Origin: Sodalis ligni
GTDB lineage: Bacteria; Pseudomonadota; Gammaproteobacteria; Enterobacterales; Enterobacteriaceae
Length of the DNA: 64,000 nt
NCBI RefSeq assembly: GCF_016865525.2
Contig: NZ_CP075169.1
Coordinates: forward strand, 4,154,337-4,218,336
Reading direction: 5' to 3'
In this document: positions 1 to 9,751 of the stretch, one piece after another
Layout of the letters: each line of letters begins with the position of its first letter
How positions within the stretch are numbered: position 1 is the stretch's first letter
The notes under the pieces: model-generated
Told to the model about the DNA's origin: nothing
Database searches by the model: none
The model's input: only the letters and a program-made list of their open reading frames with translations
Program-made: the position numbers and the translations under genes

Positions 1-83
1 CCGTAAAAACGGCTGCCGTCGTACTCAATGCCCAGCGCGATTTTCATCGGCGCCGAGGCGAATCCCGATACCGCCTGCGACAT
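1..83 (-). CDS. truA: tRNA pseudouridine synthase A, N-terminal fragment (cut by window edge)
   Basis: Reading leftward from the ATG at 83, the first 27 codons end in KIALGIEYDGSRFYG, the conserved N-terminus of TruA, which makes pseudouridine at positions 38-40 of tRNA anticodon arms. The start overlaps the usg stop by one base (TAATG), so the two are probably translationally coupled. This agrees with the known pdxB-usg-truA order. The catalytic Asp region lies outside the window. Confidence 0.85.
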   Translation of the reverse strand, partial: MSQAVSGFASAPMKIALGIEYDGSRFY

Positions 84-1093
84 TAATTCAAATACTCCGT
101 TACCAGAAGCTCCGCGGTGAGCAACGCCATCAGCGCGCCGCCGAAGCGGACATTATCCGCCACCGACCAGAATTGCAGCAAATCCGGCATACCGTAATCG
201 TTGCGCAAACAGCCGATGCTCAGTTGCACCTGTCCGGACGCATCCTCCACCTGGGTAGGGTAATCCTGCTCTTCGCTGACGCTCAGATGTTCACCGCTGT
301 CCAGCAAATCGCGAGCCTCCCCCGCCCCCATGGGACGCTGGGTTTCCATATGCACGATTTGCGCGTGGCCGTAAAACACCGGGGCCTGGACCGTACCCAC
401 TGAAATGGGCAGCCCTTCGTCCAGCCATATCTTGCGGACCTCGTCCACCAGGCGGCGCTCGGTTTGCACGCTGCCTTCTTCATCCGGCAACAGCGGCAGC
501 AGATTAAAGGCCAGCTGCCGGCTGAAAAATCCCGGTTCGGTGGGCAGCCCGTTCAGTAAACGCGCGCTCTGCCCAGCCAGGGCATCCACCGCCGATTTGC
601 CCTGCCCGGACACCGACAGCAGGTTTACCACATTCAGACGCGCTAACCCGGCCTGTTCGGTCAAGGGCTTGATGGCCAGCAACAGCTGACTGGTCAAACT
701 GTCCGCCACCGCCACCAGGTTGCGGTTGCGATAGTCCGCCAGCACCTGGTCGTTCACGCCGGGCACCACCAGCGGCACATCCGGCTCAAGGGCATACAGG
801 CCGCTGCTGTCGATAACCAGGCAGCCCGCCGCCGCGGCCTGATCGGCATAGCTTGCGCTGGCGGCGCTGCCGGCGATAAAAAACGCCAGCTGCGCCTGCG
901 ACCAGTCGAACTGCGCGGCATCTCCCACCAAATAGCTTTTGCCGTCATAACGCAGCGTCTCGCCGGCGCTTCGCTCACTGGACAATAAATAGAGTTCCCC
1001 TACCGGAAACTGCCGTTCCTGCAATAATTCCAGCAACGCAGTACCCACTGCGCCCGTCGCACCCAGTAGGGCGATATTCCAGCCGTCAGACAT
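83..1093 (-). CDS. usg: Usg, aspartate-semialdehyde dehydrogenase-like protein
   Basis: The 336-aa product has the NAD(P)-binding N-terminus [15 protein letters not shown] and aligns end to end with E. coli Usg (337 aa). Where true aspartate-semialdehyde dehydrogenases carry the nucleophilic Cys, this protein reads [10 protein letters not shown], so the Cys is missing and dehydrogenase activity is not expected. This is also a feature of the Usg family, whose function is unknown. It lies 17 bp downstream of pdxB and overlaps truA by one base, so the three genes look like one operon. No frameshift is seen. Confidence 0.93.
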   Translation of the reverse strand: MSDGWNIALLGATGAVGTALLELLQERQFPVGELYLLSSERSAGETLRYDGKSYLVGDAAQFDWSQAQLAFFIAGSAASASYADQAAAAGCLVIDSSGLYALEPDVPLVVPGVNDQVLADYRNRNLVAVADSLTSQLLLAIKPLTEQAGLARLNVVNLLSVSGQGKSAVDALAGQSARLLNGLPTEPGFFSRQLAFNLLPLLPDEEGSVQTERRLVDEVRKIWLDEGLPISVGTVQAPVFYGHAQIVHMETQRPMGAGEARDLLDSGEHLSVSEEQDYPTQVEDASGQVQLSIGCLRNDYGMPDLLQFWSVADNVRFGGALMALLTAELLVTEYLN

Positions 1094-1110
1094 GATGTTC
1101 TCCAGAAAGG

Positions 1111-2244
1111 TTAAGAATCCGCGGGGACGGCGTTAAAACCGAGATCCCGTAACAGACCGATACTGACGGGGTCATCGCTTTCCACCCGCAGCGACGACCA
1201 CTCGCGGCGCTCCTGATACTGCCGGCGCAGCCGATCGAATTCTCCCGGCACGGCCGCTTGGCGCCGCAGCGGCGCGTCATCGCGGCGCACATCATACACC
1301 AGATGCGCCAGCCGCCTTAGCATCCCTTCGTCCACGGGCCCGTGTATCCGCACCCGTTCAACCGCCGGAGCCGGCAGCAGCCGCTCCAGCGGGGCATGCA
1401 TCGGCGTGCCGAGAAATTGGCTGTAAGCCTCGTAAACCTGGGTGGTGCCGCGCGCTTTGCCTTCCAGAGAGTAGCCGGCGATATGGGGCGTGCCGATATC
1501 CACCCGGCCAAGCAGCGGCAGAGACAGCGCCGGCTCCGGTTCCCAGACATCCAGGATAACGCTCAGCTTCTTGCCCCGTTCCAGGGCGGCCAGCAGGGCG
1601 GCATTATCCACCACCCCGCCGCGGCAGGCATTAACCAGGATCCGTCCGTCCGGCAGGGCCGCCAGCAGCTCATCGTCCACCTGATGCCAGGTCTGATAGG
1701 GCCCGGAACGGTTCAGCGGCGTGTGGAAGGTCAGCACATCCGCTTGCGCCACCAGTTTTTCCAGCGGGTAAAACGGACCGGCGGCGCCGCTGGCGGCCAG
1801 GGGCGGGTCGCACACCAGGGTACGTACGCCCAGTGACATTAAACGACGGTTCAACCGGCCGCCGACATTGCCCGCCCCGATAATGCCGATGGTTTTATCC
1901 TTCAGGGCAAATCCGTCCCGCTCCGCCAGCCACAGCAGCGAGGAAAAAACGTACTCAACCACCGCCACCGCGTTACAGCCCGGCGCCGCGGAAAAGCCGA
2001 TGCCGGCGCCGGTAAGCCACTCCTCGTCCACATGATCGGTGCCCGCGGTGGCGGTGCCGACAAATTTCACCCCGCTGCCCTGCAGCAGGCCGGCGTTCAC
2101 CGGCGTAACGGAGCGCACCATCAGCGCGTCGGCCTCCCGCAGCTCCTCGGCGGTGATGTGACGCCCGGCAACCGGCCGCACCTCCCCTAACCGGCTGAAC
2201 AGCTCTTGGGCGTAAGGCATGTTTTCGTCCACCAGGATTTCCAC
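1111..2244 (-). CDS. pdxB: Erythronate-4-phosphate dehydrogenase
   Basis: PdxB oxidises 4-phosphoerythronate with NAD in the DXP-dependent pyridoxal phosphate pathway. The protein has the D-2-hydroxyacid dehydrogenase fold: a NAD-binding segment [13 protein letters not shown], the motif [10 protein letters not shown], and the catalytic-His segment [16 protein letters not shown]. The C-terminus [15 protein letters not shown] is typical of PdxB. The open frame runs further upstream, but the GTG at 2244 is chosen because it gives [19 protein letters not shown] at the N-terminus, has ACGGAG 8 bases upstream, and gives 377 aa against 378 in E. coli. It is the first gene of pdxB-usg-truA and diverges from flk. 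Confidence 0.93.
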   Translation of the reverse strand: MEILVDENMPYAQELFSRLGEVRPVAGRHITAEELREADALMVRSVTPVNAGLLQGSGVKFVGTATAGTDHVDEEWLTGAGIGFSAAPGCNAVAVVEYVFSSLLWLAERDGFALKDKTIGIIGAGNVGGRLNRRLMSLGVRTLVCDPPLAASGAAGPFYPLEKLVAQADVLTFHTPLNRSGPYQTWHQVDDELLAALPDGRILVNACRGGVVDNAALLAALERGKKLSVILDVWEPEPALSLPLLGRVDIGTPHIAGYSLEGKARGTTQVYEAYSQFLGTPMHAPLERLLPAPAVERVRIHGPVDEGMLRRLAHLVYDVRRDDAPLRRQAAVPGEFDRLRRQYQERREWSSLRVESDDPVSIGLLRDLGFNAVPADS

Positions 2245-2423
2245 ATCGGGCTCCGTCAGCCATGAACAGGCTGTCATTGAATATAAAAAAGGAGAATATT
2301 CTGCCACTGAAAGCCATGGAAACCCAATGCTAACATGCAAAATTTCAGCACAACCTGTTACCGAGAGCGCTGCATGAAGCGGTTTTTTTTTCGACGCCGC
2401 ACCCATTAACAGCAGAAAATGCC

Positions 2424-2451
2424 TTCCTGACGCTTGCTGCTACCCTATAAT
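2424..2451 (+). promoter_or_regulatory. Candidate flk promoter in the pdxB-flk intergenic region
   Basis: The 303 bases between the pdxB start (2244) and the flk start (2548) hold no gene. A perfect TATAAT lies at 2446-2451, about 97 bases before the flk ATG. The -35 region (TTCCTG at 2424-2429, 16-base spacer) is poor. A run of nine T at about 2383-2391 is also present. The promoter for pdxB in the other direction was not recognised. Confidence 0.35.
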
Positions 2452-2547
2452 TGTGCGACTTGTTATTATTCGCCGCACTATTTTCAGACGCCCGCCGATA
2501 TGACCGGGTTGAATGGCAGCAACCCTCTCTACGAAAGGATGAGTCAT

Positions 2548-3582
2548 ATGCAACCTCTACAAGGTCCCGGCAACCCGGTCCCGGGGGAACAGCCACAGGG
2601 TCGGATGGGCGCTCCGTCTGTTGTGCGGGACGCTGACAGCCCGCTCAGCACCGCGCAACGCACCGCGCTTGAACGGCTGATAGTCAAAATCATGGCGCTG
2701 AGCAGCAGCAAGTCGCCCGAAATCTGGGCCGCTCTACGCCATCAGCTGAATATATCCGGCGAGGGAGAACTGACCTCAGGTCAATTCCTGCCCGCGGAAC
2801 AATTGCTGCAAGGGCGTCTCGATCAGGCGCAGCAGACCCATGCCGGCCGGCAGTTGATGCAACAGTTAACCGACCTGCTGCCACAGGGCAACAACCGCCA
2901 GGCGGTGAGCGATTATATCCGGCGGGAGTTCGGCCATACCGTCCTGAGCCAGCTGGATCCCGAACAGCTGCAGCAGGTAGTGGAACTGTTGCAACAGGGC
3001 CGGCTGGACATTCCCAAACCGCAGCAGGCCGCCATCTCGGACCGGACTCTGCTGCCCGCCGAGCACAGTGCTTTGAATCAGCAAGTCATCCGGCTGGCGG
3101 CGGTAACCGGCGAATCGCCGACGGATACCTGGCAGAGCCTGATGACCATGATGGGGTTGAAGGCCGGCGATCCTATTCCGGCTCGCCATTTTCCCCTGCT
3201 GATGCAGTTTGTCCAGGGCCATGTGACACTGTCACAACAAGCCTCACCCACCCTGGCAACGGTACAGGCCACCCTGAAACAGCCCACCAGCAACGATGAG
3301 CAGCAGGCGATTGAAGCCTACTGCCTGCAGCATTTCAACGCCACCGCGCAAAGCGTGCTGACGCCCGCCCAGGTCAGCGCGGTGATGCAGTTCCTGTTTA
3401 TCTACCGCCTGTCGCGTACCCAAAGCCAACACCAAACCACCGACGGTCGCCTGCTGCAACCGGCCATGAATCCCCTGATCGCCACCGAACCAAGGGAACA
3501 CACCGTGGGTATCGCCAAAAGCCGCTGGGCGGTGGTGCTGGCGCTGCTGGCGGTATTAGTGCTGATTTGGCTGCTGATTTAG
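2548..3582 (+). CDS. flk: Flk, flagellar hook-length/assembly regulator with C-terminal membrane anchor
   Basis: The protein (344 aa) matches E. coli Flk (331 aa) along its length: a Gly/Pro/Gln-rich N-terminus, the conserved centre GNNRQAVSDYIRREFG, the repeat-like LLPAEHSALNQQVIRLAA, and a single C-terminal membrane helix (WAVVLALLAVLVLIWLLI) that ends the protein. Flk is known to prevent premature export of late flagellar substrates before rings are complete. The ATG at 2548 is preferred over the in-frame ATG at 2539 because AAAGGA (2534-2539) sits at the right distance and the E. coli protein starts at the same place. Confidence 0.9.
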   Translation: MQPLQGPGNPVPGEQPQGRMGAPSVVRDADSPLSTAQRTALERLIVKIMALSSSKSPEIWAALRHQLNISGEGELTSGQFLPAEQLLQGRLDQAQQTHAGRQLMQQLTDLLPQGNNRQAVSDYIRREFGHTVLSQLDPEQLQQVVELLQQGRLDIPKPQQAAISDRTLLPAEHSALNQQVIRLAAVTGESPTDTWQSLMTMMGLKAGDPIPARHFPLLMQFVQGHVTLSQQASPTLATVQATLKQPTSNDEQQAIEAYCLQHFNATAQSVLTPAQVSAVMQFLFIYRLSRTQSQHQTTDGRLLQPAMNPLIATEPREHTVGIAKSRWAVVLALLAVLVLIWLLI

Positions 3583-3606
3583 CGCCGGGCGATTGTTCCT
3601 GCCATA

Positions 3607-3648
3607 ACAAAAAACCACCTTCGACCGGTGACGGTATCCAGGTGGTTT
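3607..3648 (-). terminator. Intrinsic terminator of fabB
   Basis: The arms AAACCACCT (3612-3620) and AGGTGGTTT (3640-3648) form a 9-bp stem with a 19-base loop. On the minus strand the stem is followed by six T residues. It lies between the convergent flk and fabB stop codons. Confidence 0.75.
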
Positions 3649-3681
3649 AGGTTTGATGCCGGTGGAGGAAAGCCGACCGGT

Positions 3682-4893
3682 TTATTGATATTTACGCATC
3701 ACCAATGTGGCGTTAGTGCCGCCAAAACCAAAGCTGTTGGTCATCACGGTGGTCAATCGGCGTTCGGTGGGCTCGGTGATAAGATTCATGCCTTCCGCCT
3801 GGGGATCCAGCTCCTCGATATTAATGCTCGGCGCAATAAAATTATGCTCCAGCATCAGCAGGGTAAAAATGGTTTCATGCACCCCCGCCGCCCCCAGCGA
3901 ATGACCGGTCATGGCTTTGGTGGATGAAAACGCCGGCTGGTTGCTGCCGAAGGTTTCGCGAATGGCCCACAGCTCTTTCACATCCCCTACCGGGGTAGAT
4001 GTGCCGTGGACATTCAGGTAATCAATGGGCGTATCGACATTTTTCAGCGCCATTTTCATACAGCGAATCGCCCCTTCCCCGGACGGCGCCACCATATCGG
4101 CACCGTCGGAATTGGCGCCGTAGCCGATCACTTCGGCATAGATATGCGCACCGCGGGCCAGCGCATGCTCCAGCTCTTCCACCACTACAATGCCGCCGCC
4201 GCCGGCGATGACGAAACCGTCGCGATTGACGTCATAGGTGCGCGAGGCTCTGGCAGGGGTTTCATTATAGCGGGTGGACAGCGCGCCCATGGCGTCGAAT
4301 TCACAGGCCATTTCCCAGCACAGCTCTTCACCGCCGCCGGCAAAAACCACATCCTGCTTATCCAACTGGATCATTTCCACCGCATTGCCGATGCAATGAG
4401 CAGACGTGGAGCAGGCGGAACTGATGGAGTAGTTGACGCCGCGGATTTTAAACGGCGTCGCCAGACAGGCGGACACGCCGGAACCCATGGCTTTGGTAAC
4501 CATATAGGGGCCGACGCCGCGCAGGCCGCGAGCGCGCATACCGTCCGAACCGGCCACCTGATTACGCGGCGAACCGCCGCCGGAACCCACGATAAGGCCG
4601 GTGCGGTCGTTGGAAACGTCTTCGGGACTCAGTCCGGAGTCCTGGATTGCCTGTTCCATGGAGAGATAAGCATAAATTGAAGCATCACTCATAAAGCGTG
4701 CAATTTTCCGATCGATGAGCCCGGTAGTATCGAGTTTGATATTGCCCCAGACATGGCTGCGCATGCCCGAATCCTTCAATTCCTGAGAGAAAGTGATTCC
4801 GGAGCGGCCTTGTTGCAGGGAGGACAGAACTTCTTTCTGGTCGTTCCCGATACTCGATAAAATTCCCAGGCCGGTAATCACTGCACGTTTCAT
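3682..4893 (-). CDS. fabB: 3-oxoacyl-[acyl-carrier-protein] synthase I (KAS I)
   Basis: FabB condenses malonyl-ACP with acyl-ACP and is needed to elongate unsaturated fatty acids. The 403-aa protein carries the thiolase-fold triad: Cys161 in [15 protein letters not shown], His296 in [11 protein letters not shown] and His331 in [12 protein letters not shown]. The Gly-rich C-terminus [16 protein letters not shown] is intact. The length equals the E. coli enzyme within a few residues. Its own terminator follows, and FabR/FadR-type sites lie about 45-80 bases upstream of the start codon, so control by both regulators is likely. Confidence 0.96.
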   Translation of the reverse strand: MKRAVITGLGILSSIGNDQKEVLSSLQQGRSGITFSQELKDSGMRSHVWGNIKLDTTGLIDRKIARFMSDASIYAYLSMEQAIQDSGLSPEDVSNDRTGLIVGSGGGSPRNQVAGSDGMRARGLRGVGPYMVTKAMGSGVSACLATPFKIRGVNYSISSACSTSAHCIGNAVEMIQLDKQDVVFAGGGEELCWEMACEFDAMGALSTRYNETPARASRTYDVNRDGFVIAGGGGIVVVEELEHALARGAHIYAEVIGYGANSDGADMVAPSGEGAIRCMKMALKNVDTPIDYLNVHGTSTPVGDVKELWAIRETFGSNQPAFSSTKAMTGHSLGAAGVHETIFTLLMLEHNFIAPSINIEELDPQAEGMNLITEPTERRLTTVMTNSFGFGGTNATLVMRKYQ

Positions 4894-4937
4894 TTAATAC
4901 CTCTTGTATTTATATATGAGATTCTGTGTGGCACTTT

Positions 4938-4955
4938 AGCTTACAGTTGTACGCT
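4938..4955. promoter_or_regulatory. FabR-type operator upstream of fabB
   Basis: The 18 bases AGCTTACAGTTGTACGCT form an imperfect palindrome of the AGCGTACA-NN-TGTACGCT kind known at enterobacterial fabA and fabB. It lies 45 bases upstream of the fabB start and next to a FadR-like site. The match to the FabR consensus is from memory and not scored. Confidence 0.6.
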
Positions 4956-4956
4956 G

Positions 4957-4972
4957 AACAAGTCCGATCAGA
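4957..4972. promoter_or_regulatory. FadR-type activator site upstream of fabB
   Basis: Read on the fabB strand the sequence is TCTGATCGGACTTGTT, close to the FadR consensus (AACTGGTCGGACCTGTT). FadR is known to activate fabB from a site just upstream of the FabR box, and the same arrangement is seen here. Its presence implies that the host keeps FadR, although fadI, fadJ and fadL are missing from their usual places nearby. Confidence 0.6.
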
Positions 4973-5048
4973 CGAAGTTTGCAAAATTTGCGCCCCGAAG
5001 CACACATGGTTAGAATCGCTTCACTCCTTGATAAATGAGGCTATCGCC

Positions 5049-7067
5049 TTGAATCCCGCCCCTATCGGCCATGCGGTGCTTAATTGGAACGAACAGGGTA
5101 CACCTGTATCCCGACAATTTGATGACGTTTACTTTTCCAATCAGGACGGGCTGGAAGAAACCCGCTATGTTTTTCTGCGGGGCAACGGCCTGCCAGCGCG
5201 TTTTACCGGGCATCGCCGGGCGTCTTTTACCGTGGCGGAGACCGGTTTCGGCACCGGTCTGAATTTTCTGGCCCTATGGCAGGCATTCCATCGGTTCCGC
5301 CGGGACAATCCTGACGCAATCCTGCGGCGGCTGCATTACGTCAGCATTGAGCAATTCCCTCTGCGGGTCGCCGATCTGGCGCTGGCCCACGAACGCTGGC
5401 CGGAATTGGCCGATTACGCATCCCCATTGCGTGAATCATGGCCGCCGGCCATCGCCGGCTGTCACCGGTTGATCCTGGACGGCGGCGCGGTGACGCTGGA
5501 CCTGTGGTTCGGCGAGGTGAACGAAGTACTGCCGGGACTGGACGACAGCCTGAACGGCCAGGCGGACGCCTGGTTCCTTGATGGCTTTGCTCCGGCGAAA
5601 AATCCCGCCATGTGGAGCGATAGGCTTTTTCAGGCCATGGCACGCCTGGCCGGGCCGCAGGGAACTTTTGCCACGTTTACCGCCGCCGGGTTCGTCCGGC
5701 GGGGATTGCAGGCGGCGGGATTCAAGGTCGACAAGCTGACGGGTTTCGGTCAAAAACGGGAAATGCTGTCCGGACAGCTTTCTGCCGTCGCCCCCCGGAT
5801 CAACGGCACGCCCTGGTATCACCGGCACAGTCCGGCCGAGCCGCAGGAAGTGGCGATAGTCGGCGGCGGTATTGCCGGCGCGTTATGCGCGGCGGCATTG
5901 CAGCGGCGCGGAGCAAGGGTTACCCTCTATTGCGCCGACGACGCCCTGGCTATGGGTGCCTCCGGCAACCGCCAGGGCGCGTTGTATCCCTTGCTCAATA
6001 TTGAGGACGAGGCGCTGACGCAATTTTTCGCCGCCGCGTTCCCCTTCGCCAGTCGCTGCTACCGGGAATTCGCGCGCCAGGGCATTTCGTTTGAACATCA
6101 ATGGTGCGGCGTAACGCAATTGGCCTATGATTCGCGCAGCGCCCGCAAGCTGCGCGACATCCTGGCGCTGGGTTTGCCCGAAACCCTGGTGCGCGGCGTG
6201 GAGAGCGGGGAGATGGAGCAGTTGACCGGACTGGCTACCGGTACCGGCGGCATCACCTATCCCCAGGGGGGCTGGCTCAATCCGGCGCAGCTGATAGCCG
6301 GTATAGTGGAAAGGGGCCGGCAATACGGCATGAGTATCCATTACGGGCACCGTGCAGAACGTTTGGAGCCCACCGCCACCGGCTGGCAATTGCAGTTCGC
6401 TCATGGCGTCTTGGCCAATCATGCCGTGGTGGTGCTGGCCAACGGCCATCATTTGCTGCAGTGGCCGTTCACCAGCGCCCTGCCCCTCACCAGCGTGCGC
6501 GGGCAGGTGAGCCATATTCCCGCCGTACCGGCGCTGAACGCCCTGAAACAGGTGCTCTGCTATGACGGCTACCTGACGCCCGCCAGCCCCGGCTACCAGA
6601 CCCACAGCCTGGGCGCCAGCGCGGTGTGGCATGATGAAAGCACCGATTTCAGCCCCGCCGAGCAGCGGCAGAATCTGGACCGGCTTACCGCCTGCCTGCC
6701 GCATCAGGCATGGACCGGCAGTGTGGATATCCATCATGACCAGGCGCGCTGCGGCGTGCGCAGCACCGCGCGGGACCATATGCCCATGGTGGGCAATGTG
6801 CCCGATTATGCCGCTACGCTGGCCCATTACCGGCACCTTCCCCAATTGCTGGAGAGCGGCGGCGCCATCGAACTTGCCCCCCACCACGCGAATCTCTTTA
6901 TGCTGGGTGCCCTGGGCTCGCGGGGACTGTGCTCAGCGCCGCTGGCGGCGGAAATCCTGGCGGCGCAAATCTTCGGCGAGCCGCTCCCCGTTAGCCGGGA
7001 GCTGTCGGCGGCACTAAGCCCCAACCGCTTCTGGGTAAAAAAGCTGTTGAAAGGGCGTGAGCTTTGA
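5049..7067 (+). CDS. mnmC: Bifunctional tRNA 5-methylaminomethyl-2-thiouridine biosynthesis protein MnmC
   Basis: MnmC performs the last two steps of mnm5s2U synthesis at wobble position 34: a C-terminal FAD oxidase removes carboxymethyl from cmnm5, and an N-terminal SAM-dependent domain methylates the product. The N-terminal half shows AETGFGTGLNFLALW (SAM motif) and AWFLDGFAPAKNPAMW. The second half opens with VAIVGGGIAGALC (dinucleotide binding) and GASGNRQGALYP. The C-terminus LGSRGLCSAPLAAEILAAQ is conserved. The open frame starts at 4926, but a TTG at 5049 with TGAGG 8 bases upstream gives 672 aa and the expected N-terminus (E. coli 668 aa). The longer reading would run through the FabR/FadR sites. 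Confidence 0.92.
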   Translation: MNPAPIGHAVLNWNEQGTPVSRQFDDVYFSNQDGLEETRYVFLRGNGLPARFTGHRRASFTVAETGFGTGLNFLALWQAFHRFRRDNPDAILRRLHYVSIEQFPLRVADLALAHERWPELADYASPLRESWPPAIAGCHRLILDGGAVTLDLWFGEVNEVLPGLDDSLNGQADAWFLDGFAPAKNPAMWSDRLFQAMARLAGPQGTFATFTAAGFVRRGLQAAGFKVDKLTGFGQKREMLSGQLSAVAPRINGTPWYHRHSPAEPQEVAIVGGGIAGALCAAALQRRGARVTLYCADDALAMGASGNRQGALYPLLNIEDEALTQFFAAAFPFASRCYREFARQGISFEHQWCGVTQLAYDSRSARKLRDILALGLPETLVRGVESGEMEQLTGLATGTGGITYPQGGWLNPAQLIAGIVERGRQYGMSIHYGHRAERLEPTATGWQLQFAHGVLANHAVVVLANGHHLLQWPFTSALPLTSVRGQVSHIPAVPALNALKQVLCYDGYLTPASPGYQTHSLGASAVWHDESTDFSPAEQRQNLDRLTACLPHQAWTGSVDIHHDQARCGVRSTARDHMPMVGNVPDYAATLAHYRHLPQLLESGGAIELAPHHANLFMLGALGSRGLCSAPLAAEILAAQIFGEPLPVSRELSAALSPNRFWVKKLLKGREL

Positions 7068-7083
7068 GCCAACGCCATGAGGT

Positions 7084-9150
7084 TCAAAAAGAGACGTTCA
7101 GTTTCGCCCATACCGTTCGGCCCGGTTCATTCACCGGCTCGTTGGCGGAATAACCGAAACCGCTGTTGCCCGCCAGGTTCAAGTGCTCGCTATAGCGTTT
7201 ATTAAAGATATTGTCGATGCCGCTGCTTATCTTCACCTGTTCGGTCAGCTTGAACGCGACGTTGGCCGACAGTACGCCGAAACCGGCACCGGCATCAAAG
7301 TCCTTCCCCACCACGTTGCCTTCATTCAAGGCCACCCTACGCTGGGCGCTGACAACGCGCCATAACCCGGCGGCGCTCCATTGCTCTCTTTCATATACCA
7401 GGCCCACCCGCGCCTCCAGGGGCGGCATCTGCGGCAACGGCCGGCCGTCACGGCTATTTTTGCCCCATGAGTAGGCCAGCGCGGCATCGGCTTTCCACCG
7501 TTCGGTTAACGGATATTCCAGTCCCACTTCCCCGCCCATAATGACCGCATCGGTATTATCGGCCTGGCTGCGGTTGGCGTTTTGCGGATCGTATTTGATA
7601 AGGATGAAGTCGTTGACCCGCCCCAGGTAAGCCGAGATCCATCCATTGTATTTTGCTCCGCTGTAGTGGGCGCCGATATCAATCTGGCTGGTCTTTTCAC
7701 TTTTCAAGTTAGTGAAAGGGGCGCCGCCGCCGGGCCCGGCAGAGGGAGAAAACAGCTCCCAATAGTCCGGAAAGCGCTCGATATAGCCCAATCCGGCATA
7801 AAACATGAACGGCAGCGCCGCCGGCCGGTGTTCGTAACGGACAAAACCGGCGGGGGTAGCGGCAGATCGGGATTGCTGGTTTTCAAAACCGTATTTTTTC
7901 CCCCGGTGCCGATCGATACGCGCCCCGCCGACATAGCGGCTCGTCTCGCCGGCAAACCAGGTCAGTTCGCCAAATGCGCCGTAATGCGCAAATTGCGCGT
8001 CTTTGAACCAGGTCCGGTCGGTTTTGCCGCGGTGGCTATCGGCTTGCATATCCACGCCCGATTGCAGCTTGAGGTCCTGCCATAGCCAGTCGGTGACGAC
8101 GCGCCCGCCGACGGTGCGCCGATCCAGGTTTTTGCGTTTGGCGGCGCTCACGGCATGCCGCATTGATTTGCAGCAGCAAGCCGGTGGTTTGGCGGGGGTA
8201 CGCAGGGTGGTATTGTCCATAGCATGGTGGGCATAGCCGTAGTAGATCTGCGCGTCCAGTTTGTCCAATATCCGGCCGATGTCATGCTTCTCGAAACGGG
8301 CGCCGAGGCGCTCATGCCTGAACTGCGAACCGTCCATGCCACGGCCGGCATAGCTGGCCTCGCCGTCGCCCTTGCCGCCGCTGAACTCCACCAGCGTGTC
8401 GGCATCCGGCGTCCAACCCAATACCGCGTCCCCGCTCCATTTATTCCAGCGGGACGGAACACGCCGATACGCACCGTCCCTATAATCCCCGGCCCGCGAC
8501 TGCGTGCCGATCAACTGCAAATAGCCCCGATCGCTCCCCAGGCGAGCATCGATATTTTTATCGAGGCGCCGGTTGGATCCTGCCAGCAGGCCGGCATCGG
8601 CCCCGGCCATGCCTTGATCAAAACGGGGACGGGTCCGTTCGAATCGCACGACGCCCGCCGAGGCGCCGGGACCCCATAACACCGTTTGCGGTCCTTTTAC
8701 CAGGGTCAAGAGGTCAAAGCTTTCCGGTGAAATATAGGCGGTAGGCGCATCCATGCGGCCGGGACAGGCGCCGAGGACTTCCGCTCCGGAGGCGAGTATC
8801 TTCAAGCGCGAGCCGAACATGCCGCGAAAGACCGGATCGCCGTTGGTCCCGCCGTTGCGGACCTGGGAAAATCCCGGAACGGTTTTAAGGTAGTCAGCGC
8901 CATCGCTGGCGGGAACCGGCTGGCGCGGCGTTCTGGGCGAGGTAACCACCGTCAGGGGAGAACCCCGCGGAGCGGTAACCGTCATGACCTCCGCATCCCT
9001 GTTTTTCCGCCGCGGATCGTCGCGCTCTTCCGGCAAGACGGGCTGTGCGGCGGCGCCATTGAGCGCCGCCAGGGTGAAAATGGGCACCAGACGGACAAAA
9101 CCGCGATATCCGGGCAGGTTTTTAGGGAGAGAGAATTTGATAAACATCAA
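7084..9150 (-). CDS. TonB-dependent copper-type outer membrane receptor
   Basis: The 688-aa protein has an N-terminal signal segment ending near NGAAAQP, a plug domain and a beta-barrel ending in the aromatic terminus VWAKLNVSF. The plug contains GADYLKTVPGFSQVRNGGTN, GDPVFRGMFGSRL, GACPGRMDAPTAYISPE and VKGPQTVLWGPGASAG, the signature of the OprC/NosA TonB-copper family, so uptake or binding of copper is the best guess. The canonical Met/Cys copper residues were not checked. One barrel stretch at about 8125-8200 reads PPACCCKSMRHAVSAAKRKN, which looks unlike the family and may be a compensated double frameshift. The gene is convergent with mnmC (16-bp gap) and has no neighbour that suggests its ligand. 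Confidence 0.8.
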   Translation of the reverse strand: MMFIKFSLPKNLPGYRGFVRLVPIFTLAALNGAAAQPVLPEERDDPRRKNRDAEVMTVTAPRGSPLTVVTSPRTPRQPVPASDGADYLKTVPGFSQVRNGGTNGDPVFRGMFGSRLKILASGAEVLGACPGRMDAPTAYISPESFDLLTLVKGPQTVLWGPGASAGVVRFERTRPRFDQGMAGADAGLLAGSNRRLDKNIDARLGSDRGYLQLIGTQSRAGDYRDGAYRRVPSRWNKWSGDAVLGWTPDADTLVEFSGGKGDGEASYAGRGMDGSQFRHERLGARFEKHDIGRILDKLDAQIYYGYAHHAMDNTTLRTPAKPPACCCKSMRHAVSAAKRKNLDRRTVGGRVVTDWLWQDLKLQSGVDMQADSHRGKTDRTWFKDAQFAHYGAFGELTWFAGETSRYVGGARIDRHRGKKYGFENQQSRSAATPAGFVRYEHRPAALPFMFYAGLGYIERFPDYWELFSPSAGPGGGAPFTNLKSEKTSQIDIGAHYSGAKYNGWISAYLGRVNDFILIKYDPQNANRSQADNTDAVIMGGEVGLEYPLTERWKADAALAYSWGKNSRDGRPLPQMPPLEARVGLVYEREQWSAAGLWRVVSAQRRVALNEGNVVGKDFDAGAGFGVLSANVAFKLTEQVKISSGIDNIFNKRYSEHLNLAGNSGFGYSANEPVNEPGRTVWAKLNVSF

Positions 9151-9295
9151 CTTTCCTTATTTGTAAACGTCCTTTGACCAACGGTCGGTGGATACAGGCC
9201 GAAGAGATAATGGCAATGCCGGGGAAAGAAGCCGGTTCGCCAGGCGGAAACTCCGTTCCGGCCGTTTTCAATCAGCGGAAGAGCCGCCTGGATAA

Positions 9296-9317
9296 CCTGA
9301 CCACAGCTGTGGTCAGG
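9296..9317. repeat. 22-bp perfect palindrome upstream of the TonB receptor
   Basis: CCTGACCACAG is followed directly by its reverse complement, with no spacer. It lies 146 bases upstream of the receptor start in a 315-base gap (9151-9465) that otherwise shows no gene. With no loop and no T-run it looks more like a dimeric operator than a terminator. It does not resemble a Fur box. The regulator is unknown. Confidence 0.5.
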
Positions 9318-9465
9318 CGTGTTAAGGCGAATCGCGGGACAAGGGATCGGGAAAGATGAAACCGGCCGGCAAGAAAGCGCTAACCACAGGGTGGGAATTT
9401 TACGTGATTAACGGCGCCGGCGGGCTAAAAACTTCAGTTTCGTTTACCTTTGGTAAGCGCAATGT

Positions 9466-9744
9466 TCAGATTTTTGCGCGCTCATACAGCTTGTGCCACA
9501 TACCCAGCACCAATGCCTGATCCGGCGGCGACAGTTCACCGTTGCCGATGGCTTTGTTGATACCGCCCTGTACGCGCTCATGCAGGGCCTCCAGGGTATG
9601 CTCATTGTTCTCTTCGGCTTCAGCGACCGCAAGCGTCAGATGGCCTCGCAGGTAGCCGCCGGCAAACAACTCGTCATCACTGGCGTGCTCCACCATATCG
9701 TCAATTATCGCCAGGATACGCGCTTCAAAATCTGCGATCATCAA
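9466..9744 (-). CDS. yfcL: YfcL family protein
   Basis: The 92-aa soluble protein matches E. coli Yfc[21 protein letters not shown] near the N-terminus and [18 protein letters not shown] near the C-terminus. No catalytic motif is visible and the family has no established function. It starts 7 bases after the epmC stop and is the last gene of the aroC-mepA-yfcA-epmC-yfcL leftward cluster. Confidence 0.9.
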   Translation of the reverse strand: MMIADFEARILAIIDDMVEHASDDELFAGGYLRGHLTLAVAEAEENNEHTLEALHERVQGGINKAIGNGELSPPDQALVLGMWHKLYERAKI

Positions 9745-9751
9745 ATGTCCT

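Noticed and set aside
2383..2391. Run of nine T as a terminator
   Set aside because: No stable hairpin was found directly before it on the plus strand, and no gene ends there.
2245..2406. Upstream extension of pdxB by 54 codons
   Set aside because: It is not conserved, and the GTG at 2244 has a ribosome site and gives the E. coli length.
5883..6887. Long minus-strand open frame opposite mnmC (334 codons)
   Set aside because: It is the antisense shadow of a GC-rich conserved gene. The His/Gly/Gln-rich translation matches no family.
9174..9359. Plus-strand 61-codon frame in the receptor-yfcL gap
   Set aside because: No family, and it spans the palindrome and includes unlikely composition. 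Probably chance.
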